Assembly (NCBI GenBank): GCA_947568835.1
Contig: OX387611.1
Location: forward strand, 5,026,001 to 5,090,000
Source: Protonemura montana
Taxonomy: Eukaryota > Arthropoda > Insecta > Plecoptera > Nemouridae
Length of the DNA: 64,000 nt
Reading direction: 5' to 3'
Position 1 is the first letter of the stretch. Each line of letters begins with the position of its first letter. Positions 9,346 to 21,529 of this stretch are shown in pieces. The notes below the pieces were generated by a model. That model was not told the DNA's origin. It saw only the letters and a list, made by a program, of their open reading frames with translations, and made no database searches. A program made the position numbers and the translations under genes.

Positions 9346-11483
9346 CGTCTTATTGCGCAGTATATAGGGAGGCATGTACGGATTTGCTCTCCAAAATGGC
9401 CAATGTGTAACAAGCCCTAGAGCCTACAGCAGTGGCGTAACTAGGTATCCCTGGGCCCGGGGGTAAGATTCCCCCCCCATACCCCCCCCCCCCCTCCACC
9501 GCCACACTAAAGAAGTGGTCTGAAAAAAATTACCAGTTTAATGTTTCTGTAATGCACACATTTCTATACGTTCACTTGCGAGTGCTGAAAAAGATACAAA
9601 CAATAAGTATGGTTACTAGAAATAAACAATTCTTTGCTATTAAGTAATTATTCGAGATCGCAGAAGGCGATCCAAGGTGAAAAATAACGTGTGGATGTTT
9701 CCAGATACGAATTCCATTTGCCCCCGGGGGTAGCTGCCTTTGTCATTAACGGCTACTTGTAGTTTTTCTGTCAGCAAATAGCCAACACAGTTGACAATGT
9801 GCGTCATCAAGTGCAGTTGATTAGCCAAGCCCCGTCTTGGATTTAGTTTCTTAGTAGCTAGCAGAAAATCTTTGTTTTGACTCAGTACGAGTAGGCAAAT
9901 ACAACGAAGTACGACACAAGCCCTTGTCAACAAGGAAATATTTCGTACGGACAACAACGATGTCCGGGTCATGCTTGCGAGGAGTTGGATTATTCATTAT
10001 TTCTGCGTGTCGGGAAATTTGGGCTGTCGTGACACGACGAGAACGCAAATATTTCAGTCTCATTCACGTTCTGAAACAACTGAAAGATAGCGTTATCAAA
10101 CTTAATATGCAGTGATATTCACATCAAAGTGACTACAGATTGAGAAAGTATGATAGATTTAAGATCCAAGGGACCGCATGCTAAACTTTATATGGGAGGA
10201 AATTAAAGAAGGCACCTTGCGCCAAATTTGATTGAAAATAACTGAAACTGGGATTATGATTAATTAACCCCCGCCATATGTAAATGTTATCTAATATATT
10301 CTCACCGAACTATCTCGTAGTGAACGTCTGACATACGGTTAAACTTGAACCAGTAGACACGAAAAAAGCTACTGGTTTTAGAAAGTTTTTTCACTATCTT
10401 GTGTAAATTGTCACATTTCATACGCCTTTTTTGACCTAGCGATGTCCCCGCGGTGACTGCCGTCAGCCACTGTAGCCCAGTGAACAGTAACAACTAAACT
10501 ACTTATTGTATTGTGTAAAAGCATTTTTTTCCCACAATTGGTAAAAATAAGTTAACTATACCCTCAAAAATAACGCAAATTCGGTCTTTTGCGCCGACAA
10601 AGAGTAGGGCAGTAGCGTTAGTGTGTAGCCTACGCACTCAGCGGCAGTAACAACGTACTATGTAACCATTACCAGGAGTAGGCTCAATGGGGTAGTGAGA
10701 GTGCCTGAAATGCAACTATTAACTTTAAGATTATTTTGGCAAAAACATCAAATACTTTTAACGTGGTCGTGGGCACGGGCTCGTCGGCCGGCCTGAGTAC
10801 GGAACGCGTCACATTTGTTCCCTTTTGGTGCCACCGCGAGCCACCGCTCGTGGGCCCACCTTTCAGGGAAAAACCTCTGGGCCCGGGGGCGGTCGCCCCG
10901 CCTGCCCTGCCGGTAGTTACGCCACTGGCCTACAGGAAGCAAAGGACAGAGTGCGATTAATTATCATTCAATAGTTCAGATAATTCTCTAGAGTTATTTT
11001 TTTAAATTTTTGCTAAACTAAATATTGGAGACGGGGGAGAAGGCGACGTTTTTAGCACTCGTCATCAGACTAATGCAAAATAAAATATATCTATTGCAAG
11101 ATGACATTTTCATCCCAATCTGTATAGTCCTTCAGCATGTAGATTTGATATGTAAACACAACCCAAATAAAGAGAGACGTAAAACAGACATATTTTCGAG
11201 GACTCCGTCTAAGGTTCCAGTCCTGGTACAAGCGAACCCGCCACTCAAACAACGGCGCCGACCCCCGGCATGTGAACTAGATGTGGGAAACATTTCCAAT
11301 ACACAGTGGCGTTGAACAAGCACACGTATTGATGACTTGTTGAATCGTCTCAGATAATGAGTTTTATGGTTTTATGGTTTCTTGCATGTGAAGTATGGTC
11401 AGTACGGTAGTTGACCTACGTGCCTACGCGGTAGTTGAACGTAGTCACGCTTAAATATCGGCCGTATCAATAAGATACAGCTA
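9339..11483. mobile_element. MITE-like insert (second copy), itself interrupted by a hAT element
   Basis: Homologous to 2076-2560. It separates CAAATAGTTTT from TTTTTGTTAAAACTAG, which are adjacent in intact pseudo-LTRs, so it inserted into the PLE repeat. A further unrelated tract of about 150 bp (11190-11340) is also present only in this copy. Confidence 0.55.
9430..10927. mobile_element. hAT-superfamily DNA transposon, non-autonomous or decayed
   Basis: The ends are inverted repeats CAGTGGCGTAACTA and TAGTTACGCCACTG. Both sides carry the perfect 8-bp target duplication GCCTACAG (9422-9429 and 10928-10935). Terminal CAGTG and 8-bp duplications are hAT hallmarks. The paralogous block at about 2181 has a single GCCTACAG, an empty site. 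The interior (about 1.5 kb) shows only short ORFs on both strands with no recognisable DDE transposase or dimerisation domain. C- and G-runs occur just inside both ends. Confidence 0.85.
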
Positions 11484-11570
11484 CACCCATTTTTGTTAAA
11501 ACTAGTGCTAAGGATAAATTAAGTAGACATGAGTCTAAAAACCATCAGAAATTATTATTACACATATATT
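11484..11570 (+). repeat. Resumed 3' part of PLE pseudo-LTR
   Basis: Continues the repeat interrupted at 9339: TTTTTGTTAAAACTAGTGCT, then GTAGACATGAGTCTAAAAAC. Confidence 0.6.
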
Positions 11571-11760
11571 TTTTTTTAATTACCGGTTTTTGTCATAGGT
11601 ATAGCCAAAAAAAAGTACCAAAACATAATTACAGGAATTAAAATCGCAAATTTGCGTTAAATCTTGAAAAAAAAAATGCAATTATTCAGTAACTTACAAA
11701 AAATGCACCTTAAGCATTTTAGGTATTTATCACAAGAGCCGACCTTCACAGAAAACAAAC

Positions 11761-11769
11761 TATAAAATA
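11761..11769 (+). promoter_or_regulatory. TATA box of P450 gene C
   Basis: TATAAAATA lies 43 bases before the ATG. Assuming initiation about 30 bases downstream near TAGTCTTCATC, the 5' UTR would be very short (about 10 nt). The same TATA-to-ATG layout is seen at the relic start of gene D. Confidence 0.55.
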
Positions 11770-11803
11770 AATTGCAAGCGGGTAGGCGACTTTAGTCTTC
11801 ATC

Positions 11804-14800
11804 ATGGATAGCTTTTCAGCGGTTCCGTTCATCATTCTGGTGTTCTCCTGTATTTGGTGTTTATTCTACTGGCGTCCTCGTCTTAAGATTTGGGCCGCCG
11901 CCCGACTTATTCCAGGCCCGAAACCGTTACCGCTGATCGGGAACGCAACGCTATTCTGGGGCCACATGCACGAAACACTTCCAAATCTTCGGAAACTTCA
12001 GGCCAATTTCGGTGCCATTGTCCGTGTGTGGATGGGTAATCAGTTAATGGTGTTAATTAACGATCCTGAAGATATTAAGTGTGTTTTAAGGACTCCCGGG
12101 GTAACTAACAGGGATCACAACTTAGCCCTGGCGCTAAAGCCGTTTTTTGGCAACGGTTTATTTTCAAACGCCGACGACGTGTGGAAAGTTCACAGAAAGT
12201 TGATTACTCCAATGTTCCATTTTAAAGTGCTCGAGTCCTATTTAGAGATATTTGGGTCGAAGGCGAAGATATTGATGGACAAACTGGATGAAGTGGCGGA
12301 CGGCTCGCCGTTTGACATCAACAAGAAGCTATGTCTGTGTACGCTGGACGCTGTTTGTGAGACGGTCCTTGGTAAGTGATTTCAATGACCGGCGATAGGC
12401 AGGTTTCGATAAGCCGTTCATCCAGTATGAGCTAGAATACAAAATCACTCTTTGGTTTTAAATGCTTAGTAAAAAGAATACTAATTTTCGAACTTATTCC
12501 TGATTCTTTATCAAGGGTGAAATCAATTGTCAATAGCATATTTGTTAATAAAACGTTAATTAATATTTGTTAATACCAAACGGCTTGATGTTCTCTTTCA
12601 TTTTTAATACAAGTTAACTGAGCCGATTATTAAAAAAAAAGTAGCAGATCCAAATGTCGATAATTAGAAAGTGTCATGTTCTATAATTTTAATCAGTCAA
12701 TCCTTTAATTTGGTAGAGAACCGAAATCTCCTCTAAAAAATATCTGTATTTGCGTTATTCGTGTATTGGGACCAGTTGAAGTGTTCTTTTGTCACACAGG
12801 CTTGGCAACGAGCACCCAAGAGGCAGGTTACAGTGAATTCCAGAAGGTGCATTACACTGCACTGCAGCTCATAAATCGGCGGGTCGTCTACCCCTGGCTG
12901 TTAATTCCCTGGTTGTACTCTCTCACGAGCGACGGCTGGAGAGCCAAGAAAGTCATCAAGGTACAAACTTAAGGTGGTTCATACTAGACTTGAGTGATTC
13001 GTGGTGTTTAAAGACACGTTTTTTTGACAACTAACCCTGCGACACTGGTCTTATGGCGTCCGTGAATGAAAGGTTGATGATGAGGATGATGATGAACATA
13101 ACCTAGCCTCAAAGGGAGGAGGTTCAATCAGGTGCCGGCACGAAGCCCACTCCTGTCGAAGGGCACCAAAGGGACCACCGGCTTAACGTCCCTTCCGAAG
13201 GACGGTACAACTCGAACAACAGGATTCCTTTACAAATCCATGCTGTCGAGAGGTTAATAAGCAAGGCGAGTAAAGTTGCTGTACAAAATTTCATCCCTCC
13301 AACCTCTCTCCCGAACAGAACTGGTCATGTGTATGATGGCCACCCATCCAATACCTGACTCAGCGCAGTGTTGCTTAACTTTCATCCCTCCAACCTCTCT
13401 CCCGAACAGAACTGGTCATGTGTATGATGGTCACCCATCCAATACCTGACTCAGCGCAGTGTTGCTTAGCTTCGGTGATCTCATGAGAACCGGTGTTTCC
13501 AACTCGCCAAATCGTTTGGTACGAAAACTTGAAATTTGAAATATGAGCAAATTTGTTTGCATTTTATTATTCTCACGTGTTGCTGAGTCTCCAAAAAAAT
13601 ACTCAAAAAATTATTTTACTGGAAATTTGTGGGAAACTCGGATTTTTTTTTTTTTTTTTTTTTTTGCTGTCGCCTTCGGTTTTTCAAGAAGTAATAGGGT
13701 TGAGTAATTTCGTAATTTTTTATTCCTTACAAGCACAATACTAATCTTGAGAGAGAAAAAAAACTTTTTCAGACATCTTCCTTATCTTCTTCCAATAACA
13801 TTAGTGTTTATAATTGTGTAAAAATGACTAAAAAACTCTGCCCGTGTCTCAACGCCGAAACCTCACCAGTAAAAACAACTGTAAAAGCGATAATTTGTAA
13901 TTATATTCCGTAAAGCACGACAATTTCAGAAATGTTAGTCTTATCTCGATCAGACAAATAGTTTCAATGAAATTACGTCCAGCGCTTGGACTCGCTGTCG
14001 GTAGCTACTCATTACCCCTCCTAACAGCGGAGTGGGGAGACCCATGAATCGCTCAGACGCGTTGTCAGTAGATCCTCCTAACAGTGGAGTGGGGAGACCC
14101 ATGAATCGCTCAGAAGCGATGTCAGTAGATCCTCCTAACAGCGGAGTGGGGAGACCCATGAATCGCTCAGACGCGCTGTCAGTAGATCCTCCGAACAGGA
14201 GAGTGGCGAGACCCATGAGTCGCTTAGACGCGCTGTCAGTAGATCCTCCTAACAGTGGAGTGGGGAGATCCATAAATCGCTTAGACGAGCTCCCAGTAGA
14301 TCCTCCTAACAGCATAGTGGGGAGACCCATGAATCGATTCGTCTTTCTCAACAAATACACTAAAATCCTCTAAAAAATGACATGTCCAATTAAACTCAAT
14401 TGGATGGAGCAACACCCGCTATAGGTGGAGATCGGTGTCCATGTCCTTTTTGGACATACATTTTTTAGAAGATACTAGGATTCCTAATAGCAAATACAGA
14501 CAACATTGAAACCTGAAAAATAACTGAAGATGTTCTTTTTGTAGAGCATCGATGCATTCAACAGCGACGTGATTTCTCGCAAGCTGGCAGCCTATCGACA
14601 GGGAAATCGACATGCAGGCATCGCGACAGCTTCCGGCAAGACCGTCACGTCGTTCCTGGAAATGATCATCGAGGCTTCCGAGACGCAGGGGTCCATCCTG
14701 ACCGAGAAGGAGATGCAGGATGAGGTGACGAACATTTTAAATATTGCTTTACTTATTGGCTCCAACGTATTTAGTTTATAGAAACGTAGGAAATAAATAC

Positions 14801-17800
14801 ACACTCTTACCAATGACGAATTTCTTATTGTTTATCGTTTATCCTGATATTTGATATTTGATATTTTTATTTCATCATACGATTGTGCATGGTATGGTTC
14901 GTGGTAAGAAAATATTAATAATAGTATAATATAATAATAACTATAATGGTAAATTCATTATAATTGTAGTAATATAAAAAAATATCATTATTATTATATT
15001 ACTATTATTTTTATTTTTTACTATTAATACTAGTTTTATGACTTTGGTTGGGAATAAACTATTTTTAGAAATTAAATATCTACATTTGGCAATACTTAGC
15101 CCTTTGGCTCTACGTTCAGGCTTTAAGGCATTCCATTCCCTTATGGTCCTGATGACTTGGGAGATTTTGTCCACGTCGCCTCTAGCTCCTCTCTCTCTTT
15201 TATGTTATTCTCTTTTCTTGAGGGGTCTAGTTTGGTCCTTCACTCTACCCATCCCGAGTGGCCGTTTACCGTCCGTTTGAGGTTGCAGAGTCTCGCCGTT
15301 TTTCTTCTGTTCTGTAGCGTTTCCCACCTTAGCATCTGTACAATTTCTGAGGGGCTTTCTCATACTTTGATTGGTTCCCCACCCAAGCCCTGCTCTGTCC
15401 TCCACTTTCTGTTTGTGCCAGTGACCCTCCGAGCAGCAATTTTCTGGTCTTTTTCTATGTAAGTGATGTCTTTTGCCTATGGGGGTCCCATATAGCACCT
15501 ACATATTCGATCATTGGTCGAATAAGGGTGAGGTAAGATTTTTCCTTTGTGGTCGTGGTGGCTCCTCTAATTGCCCTCGTCACGAAGTTTAGATTTCGTG
15601 TCGTTTTTCCTGTGTTTTTTTTTCGTGTTGTGTCCTCCCGTTCAAGGTGCTGTCTAGCCAGATTCCTGGGTATTTTTACTCCTTTACAGTTGTAAGTTAC
15701 TTTTCTTGGAGGTTGTATTTCTTATCTTCCCCATTATGTCTCCTGCTGAATCTCACTGTCTTGCATTTGTCCACGTTCAGCTCCATTTGCGAGTAGGTGA
15801 TCCATTTACATACTCTGTCTTAGTCCTGTTGCAGTGTTGACTCGTCTTCAGGATTTTTGATTTCTCTGTAAATTACACAATCATCCACAAAGAGGCGTTT
15901 ACTCCTCATGACCTTTTCTGTAATGTCGTTGATAAAGATTATGAATAGTAGGGGGCCGATTACACTACTTTGCGGTACGCCTGAGGTGACTGGGATTTCT
16001 ATCGACGTGTTCTCTTCCACTTTGACCACCATTGTTCAGTCCCACAGTATCTCTTGTATGATATTCATAAAAAAATCTGCTCTCTTTAGGTAACAACAAT
16101 TACTGCAGCCGGCCTCATTACCACCAGCATAACAATGTCGACCTTGCTCCTCCTGATCGCGATCCACCCCGAGTGGCAAGACGCCCTCTTCGCTGAGATG
16201 TGCGACGTCTTCGCCGACGACATGTCCCGTCCGGCAACACTCCAAGACTATCCCAAGATGCCTGTCTTGGACCGAGTGGTTCGAGAGACCCTGCGAATGT
16301 ATCCAGTAGTTGGTCTAATACCGCGTGAGATCACAGAGGATGTCGTGTTGCCGAGTGGATGCACGTTACCAGCTGGCTGTTCGGCAATTGTAATCAACTT
16401 CAACGTGCATAGAGATGCCAATAATTACCCAGAACCAAACAAGTAAGTTTTGACCTAGAGAAAACTATATGCAAAAATTTATGTATGAATTTTATTGATT
16501 ATTGACATGTTGAAATTCACCTCAAACTTTTGAATTTCATTACTACCATAATGTTCCAAAATAATCAATTTATTTCATTATCATCATAGCAAAAATACAC
16601 CAAATCACGCTTCGAACAGGCCTGCACAAGAGTGTACGGTGGGTGGTAATATGTTTCTTGATATATTTGTTACAAAATATTGAACCACCATGTTCATCAA
16701 ACAAATTGGTAGAGCGTGCCGTACCATTTTGAACAAGCTACCTGATATCTGTAAATCAAGTGACTAAATAAATAAATGGATTAACTGTGGTGTTGGCAAG
16801 GGAAAGGTGGAGCATTATGGTGCACAACTCTAAGCGTCCCATGCTTTATATGCAGTTCTTGAACAATTTAAGTAGCAAAAATGTTTCACGCAAAACGCTG
16901 ACGCTTTTTATACAATTTATAATTTTTTTTCCGAAAAATAAATAAGACTTCAGAAAATTGAATGTCCCTTTACATGAAGACTAACCGATTTTAACGATTT
17001 TGTGTAAAACAAACCTGTGCAGTGGTTCAAGTGCTCGATGAAATTAAATGCCAAACACTTTTGATAGTAATTTGTGAGCATGAGAAAGCCTAGAAGAGTT
17101 TCAAATTTTAACTAGAAAAACGTAAATATTTTGCACAGTGTAAAAATATATCTGCTATCGATCGTTTCCTAAGCCAGGAATGAATTGTGTGTACGCTTTA
17201 GCTGCTTTTCTCCGATGTAAAATCAGCTGATGGATGGCCGGACTTGACCAAAACGTCGAGTTAAAGGTGCCTTCAAAAAGTTCAAGCACCTTCTTGCATC
17301 AAAACACCCACTCTGTCACTTTCAAAGTATTTTTAACTTTTATTTTTAATAATAATTTCTCTCTGCCAGTGCCACAAACATAAACACAAACTGAAAAACA
17401 AACTATAAAAACATCAACTCGAGTCAATTTTCTGGCAAACTAAAACATCAAGCGACACATTGAAGTTATGTCCATAGACTCGCAATCCTCGGAGAATTTG
17501 TCCTTGTGGCTTGCCAGTCTTAAAGATGTCGAGTATTCCGACTGAAACAGGTGGATTCCTCGCCCGTCGTGAACTGGATACCTAGCAATCACACGTTTTG
17601 CAGACGTTTTAAATATTTACAAATACCACAGCAAATACTACAATATTTTTCTATTTTTCCCCCAGATTTCTGCCAGATCGTTGGCTACCTGGCTCAAACA
17701 TCAACAGACACCCCTACGCGTTTCTCCCCTTCAGCGCTGGAGCCCGTCATTGCATCGGACAAAAGTACTCACTCTTTCAAATGAAGTCAACAATTAGCCA

Positions 17801-17966
17801 CTTGGTGCGGCGATTCAAGATGACCACCGACCTCACCATGCAGGACCTCGAGAAACTGGAGATGACTTTTATTCTTCGACTGCGTTCAGGAGGCTACCAG
17901 TTGAAGCTTGAGAAAAGGGTGGGCGTTGATGATGGGGTATATTCATCGGAGATTAATGCCCAGTGA
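11804..17966 (+). CDS. CYP4-clan cytochrome P450, gene C (complete, five exons, 520 aa)
   Basis: Exons 11804-12371, 12800-12960, 14545-14724, 16090-16442 and 17666-17966 join in frame with GT-AG borders and give 520 residues. Seen: an N-terminal membrane anchor (about residues 5-25), the hinge [21 protein letters not shown] in the C-helix region, I helix [10 protein letters not shown]-helix RETLRMYP (Glu369, Arg372), FLPDRW, and haem loop [11 protein letters not shown] with Cys450. Odd: in the usual CYP4 EGHDTT motif the Glu that can form an ester to haem is Ala310, and the proton-relay Asp is Ile313, while Thr314 remains. The C terminus has about 12 more residues than gene D. The family are ER haem monooxygenases acting on fatty acids, hydrocarbons, hormones or xenobiotics. 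The substrate is unknown and the altered I helix makes classical monooxygenation uncertain. Introns contain a SINE, a minisatellite and a LINE. Confidence 0.93.
12440..12545 (-). repeat. Degraded PLE pseudo-LTR fragment in intron 1 of gene C
   Basis: GGTTTTAAATGCTTAGTAAA...CTTTATCAAGGGTGAAA matches, diverged, the minus-strand pseudo-LTR pattern at 6915-7000. Confidence 0.35.
13035..13518 (-). mobile_element. 5S-headed SINE with two 5S modules
   Basis: Full-length minus-strand copy in intron 2 of gene C. Read on the minus strand, it starts with the 5S-like GGTTCTCATGAGATCACCGA, then AGCTAAGCAAC and GGATGGGTGACC. A second module (13353-13443) follows, then the body CAACCTCTCGA and GTACCGTCCTTCGGAAG, and finally the tail at 13035-13110 with trinucleotide-like CATCATCCTCATCATC. 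Confidence 0.8.
13520..14015. other. Intron 2 of gene C, no gene seen
   Basis: AT-rich, with a poly-T run near 13645-13665. Confidence 0.4.
14020..14345. repeat. 57-bp minisatellite (about 5.7 units)
   Basis: The unit contains GATCCTCCTAACAG, GGAGTGGGGAGACCCATGAA and CGCTGTCAGTA. Because 57 is divisible by 3, it keeps open frames on both strands (19-residue repeats). These are not considered genes. It lies in intron 2 of gene C. Confidence 0.85.
14350..14480 (+). repeat. tRNA-like repeat copy (diverged)
   Basis: Flank ATACACTAAAATCCTCTAAA, then a degenerate tRNA-like core (AACTCAATTGGATGGAGCAA, GGTGGAGATCGGTGTCC), then the opposite flank TTTTTTAGAAGA. It lies just before exon 3 of gene C. 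Confidence 0.5.
14725..15130. other. Intron 3 of gene C, AT-rich
   Basis: Low-complexity AT tract (TAATAATAGTATAATATAATAATAA region). Nothing coding. Confidence 0.45.
15130..16060 (-). mobile_element. LINE fragment (reverse transcriptase 3' half) in intron 3 of gene C
   Basis: The minus strand at 15820-16032 encodes [20 protein letters not shown] and [15 protein letters not shown] blocks 4 and 5 of non-LTR retrotransposons (the usual ADD is VDD). Downstream on the minus strand (to about 15130) the thumb/C-terminal region continues with several stops, including a KYPGIWLDS-like segment and [10 protein letters not shown]. It is 5'-truncated and ends about 30 bases short of exon 4. The clade is uncertain (CR1/Jockey-like). 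Confidence 0.8.
16443..17200. other. Intron 4 of gene C, no gene seen
   Basis: AT-rich intron; only short unsupported ORFs. Confidence 0.5.
17205..17320 (+). repeat. PLE-type repeat with CTGATGGATGG...AAAACGTCG motif
   Basis: Paralogous to 4645-4735, with a downstream hairpin (GGTGCC...AGCACC). It lies in intron 4 of gene C. Confidence 0.4.
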
Positions 17967-18059
17967 AATGCAAGACTGATTATTGAAAAACATCTTGAAG
18001 ATGTTTCCATAAAGAAAGCACGGCATTTATTCTTCGTTTTAAAACACGTTACATAATCT

Positions 18060-19000
18060 TGATGTAATATAAACTTCTTTTCCGACCAACACCAATAGCG
18101 ATCTTTTTATAAACAAACAGAAAACTGTATTTTTCCACTAAGAATGTACTGTTAAAATCTAGCCCTCTCAAATTATTGAAAGGTTGTACCATTAAAGAAC
18201 ACAATAAAGTGAAATTTTTAGGGCTTTTTTTAGACAACAAGATGAAGTGGGAAAACCATATCCTTAAAATATGTATGAAGGTTTAACTTACCAGGGTGCT
18301 ACCTTATGAAAAGAATTATGAATGTTTGTAATACAGCGACAGCAAAAATGATTGACTGTGAGTGTGATAGTAAACGAATAGCAACAAGCTTTCATAAAAA
18401 TGTTGTGGAAAAGCGTACCAGAAATAGTGGCTAACATACAGATGGTGGATATGAATAATATGCATAACGAACTTGTTAAAAAAGTTAAAAGACTTCTGCC
18501 AGATTAGTATTTTAGATTTAAATAATTTGGTGGGAGGCTTACAAAATAAAGGAGGAGGAACACTGGATAGACTGCCTAATGTAATCATCCTCTCATTGTA
18601 CAAAGGCAAATTCCCAGAGAAATGGAAAGAATCATCGATTATTCAAACTCCCAAAGTCAAGGACACAAGGTTAATGGGTGAGTTTAGACCGATCAATATA
18701 CTACAAGTCTTCCATAAAAATTGGAATTAGTTGTCCACAAACAATTGAAATAATACTTCTATTCAAATAATTTTATATTAGCAAACCAATCTGGTCTTCG
18801 AAAAGCACACTCGTGTGAATCAGCAGTTCAATTATTAATATCTGAATGGAATAAGCACAGAGATAAAAATCGGTCAATCCTGGCAGTATTCTTAGACTTT
18901 AAAAGAGCATTTGAGACAATCGACAGAAAAAGCCTCTAAGATAAACTTAGGTATATGTATGGGATTGGCATTGTGCGGACGTCTGGTCCTTTTAAGTAAA
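18060..19000 (+). mobile_element. Rearranged LINE remnant
   Basis: 18100-18290 encodes in one frame a C-terminal RT piece (KVKFLGLFLDNKMKWENHI). 18390-18720 encodes an N-terminal RT piece (GKFPEKWKESSIIQTPKV, then GEFRPINILQVFHK). 18780-18940 continues with LANQSGLRKAHSCESAVQLL and AVFLDFKRAFETIDR. The order (C-terminal piece first) shows two fragments or a rearrangement. Several stops are present. It is a non-LTR element, probably of the Jockey/CR1 group. Confidence 0.72.
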
Positions 19001-20435
19001 AATAGTAAAGCTTATAGGTCTACAGATCAACAATTCGCAGATTCTTTAGCCTTCTCCACTCATTCTTCCACCAGTAGCACGCAAAAATTCCAAAGCAACG
19101 CGACGTTACTAGCGGTCGGTGGTAACATCGGTCGCAAAACTTTATTTAAATTATTATTATATTTTTTTTTATTTAACACTAAAATCAGGCTACAGTCTTA
19201 GGGATCGAAAAGAAAAAGAAATTGCAGATTTTTTTATGTTTGTTTGCACAGCCAAGCATTCATGTCTGTGCATTCACTGTAAAAAAAAAAGTAAAATTAG
19301 GAAAAAATCCCTATTAACCAAGACCATTGGCTGCCTCTGCTTTTCTGAAAAGGTGTTTGCACAAAATCCTGAAAATTACGGTCGGTTAGCAAAATATCTG
19401 GAAAAACCACCGTTAATTTCGCTGTTCAGTGAAAAAAAAAAAAAGAGTAGCTGCTTGACCGATTGGGCAAAAAAAAACACTTTGATTTTTTATGGACAAG
19501 TAAAATTGAAGACTGGAACTAAGTAAAGAAAATTGAAATTTATTTTGCAATTTTTGTAAAAAATTCGGACTTGCCAATTGGCCTGGTAGAACGCCAAGAA
19601 ACACACAAATAATCAATGCTACTTTTTAAAGAATCTCTTCACAAGCTACTTTCATCAACTAAAAACAAATTTTAAGTTTTAGATTTTAGATTTTTAGTGG
19701 AATTAGCCTAAAGTAGGTACGATTATAAAGATATTCTTGAAAAAAAAAAAATCATAATTGTTGAGAACTACTAATTATAGCTTCACACGAATTAAAAATT
19801 GATTGAGCGGGTTATAATTAAATTTTTAATTTTTTTATATAGGTAAGGTTTACAAGGTTATACTTCATCAGCATGAACGGAAACTGTGATGTGTTTTTAG
19901 TGAGAGTATTTATTTTTCTTTATTATATTGTTAAAAAAATATAATTATTCGTTTATTTTTCGCATGAATTGGGACAGTAAAAAAAATTGTATTTACAAAA
20001 CACATTTTACATTTTACAACACATTTTACGGATCCTAAACAAACCTAACCGATCAATATTTTCCGCATTTCTCTTAAAAATTCTTTTATATTTTTAGCAT
20101 ATCTTAAATTTAAAGATAATTTATTAAAATATCTCACCCAGTTATAAAAAAGTGATTTTACTGAAGCAATTGTTCTAATAAAGATCTAAATAGTAGATCT
20201 AATAGTAGATAAAGAAAAATACCGGGGTAAGGTTTCCAAATTTAGCTTAAAAAAAATACGCATTGCATTAAAATATTTATTATTTTGTACATTTATCAAC
20301 CTTAGTGCTATGAGCATGTTATTTATAAGAACTTTTTTTATTTCCATTAGATGACCCTATCTTTGATGGTTATTGAAGATCACCAAAAAATCGAAGAAAA
20401 GCGTCTATCGTGAGATTTTTAAAGTTAAGAAAAGC
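19000..20435. other. Spacer between genes C and D, no gene recognised
   Basis: AT-rich. A 135-codon plus-strand ORF at 19119-19526 is lysine-rich, has no recognisable domain and contains homopolymer A runs, so it is not called as a gene. Confidence 0.5.
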
Positions 20436-20436
20436 T

Positions 20437-20800
20437 GCACTGAGTTAGGTATTGGATGGGTGACCATCATACACATGACCAGTTCTGTTCGGGAGAGAGG
20501 TTGAAGGGATGAAAGTTAGTACAGCAACTTCACTCGCCCTGCTTATCAACCTCTCGACAGCATGGATTTGTGGAAGAATCCTGTTGTTCACGTTGTACCG
20601 TCCTTCGGAAGGGACGTTAAGTCAATGTTCCCTTTGGTGCTCTTCGACAGGAGTAGGCTACGTGCCAGCACCGGGTTTCCCCTCCTTTTTTATGCTTCTG
20701 AAGGTTTATCATCATCCTCATCATCATCCAATCATCATCGACGCTTTTAGATTAGTGACTCGTAGTCAAAACAGCGCGTGTTAAAACACCACTTAATAAT
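20437..20800 (+). mobile_element. 5S-headed SINE (head truncated)
   Basis: Starts in the 3' part of the 5S module (GAGTTAGGTATTGGATGGGTGACC), continues through the link (ATACACATGACCAGTTCTGT) and body (CAACCTCTCGACAGCATGGA; CGTCCTTCGGAAGGGACG), and ends with a CATCATCC-rich tail and AAACACCACTTAATAATAAA. Confidence 0.8.
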
Positions 20801-20959
20801 AAAAAAAGTGAACGTCAACTATCGAATCCCTGACCCAGCCCAGGAGCCCACTTGGTCAACTAACTAGAACCGGCGTTTCCATCACCTCAAGCGCAACGAT
20901 GATAAAGCAGCGCAGTAATTAATTCAATTTATTACAAAGTTCTCATGTGGATTGAAGCA

Positions 20960-21480
20960 ACTGCACATGCTATAGCCAACTTTTGACCAATACTTAATTA
21001 TTACAGGTGAATAAGTCGAAAAAGCTATTTAATATTTACCACGGATCGATCATGATCCACTGAACTAGTATGTTACACATAATATGATGTAATTGCATCT
21101 AATGAACGGTTTGGGCATGTTGGTAAAATAACAATTATTTTAAGTTTCTCATTCAAAACCTGGTATTTTCATTTGAGAAGACATTTGCATTCCGTAATTG
21201 GGAAAAATAAAACAATTATAAAAAACAAATTATTAATTTATTTAACTACCAGTTTGCGTAAGATATCGACCCAAACAAAAGTACCAAAATATAATTGCAG
21301 TTATTAAAATCGCTTAGCTGTGTGTGAACCTTGAGAAAACGTTAAATTATTCTATAGTTGTAATACGATTGCCAAACACTAAATGTGCGTCCATTTCTTT
21401 ACAGTGAATTGATTTACATGTGTTGCACACACATCTTAAGCTATTTAGGTCTTTCTCACAAGAGCTGACCTTCGCAGAAA
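20960..21480. other. Upstream region of gene D
   Basis: AT-rich; the last 80 bases resemble the region upstream of gene C (CACAAGAGC..GACCTTC..CAGAAAACAAACTATA). Confidence 0.45.
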
Positions 21481-21486
21481 ACAAAC

Positions 21487-21493
21487 TATATAA
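21487..21493 (+). promoter_or_regulatory. TATA box upstream of gene D
   Basis: TATATAA in the context AAACAAACTATATAATGAAC, 43 bases before the relic ATG at 21530 and 147 bases before the likely true start. Position and context match the gene C promoter. Confidence 0.5.
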
Positions 21494-21529
21494 TGAACGA
21501 CGAGAGAGACATTGACTCTAGTCTTCATC

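Noticed and set aside
19119-19526. A 135-codon Lys-rich gene
   Set aside because: Homopolymer A tracts, no domain, and no promoter or splice signals beyond chance.
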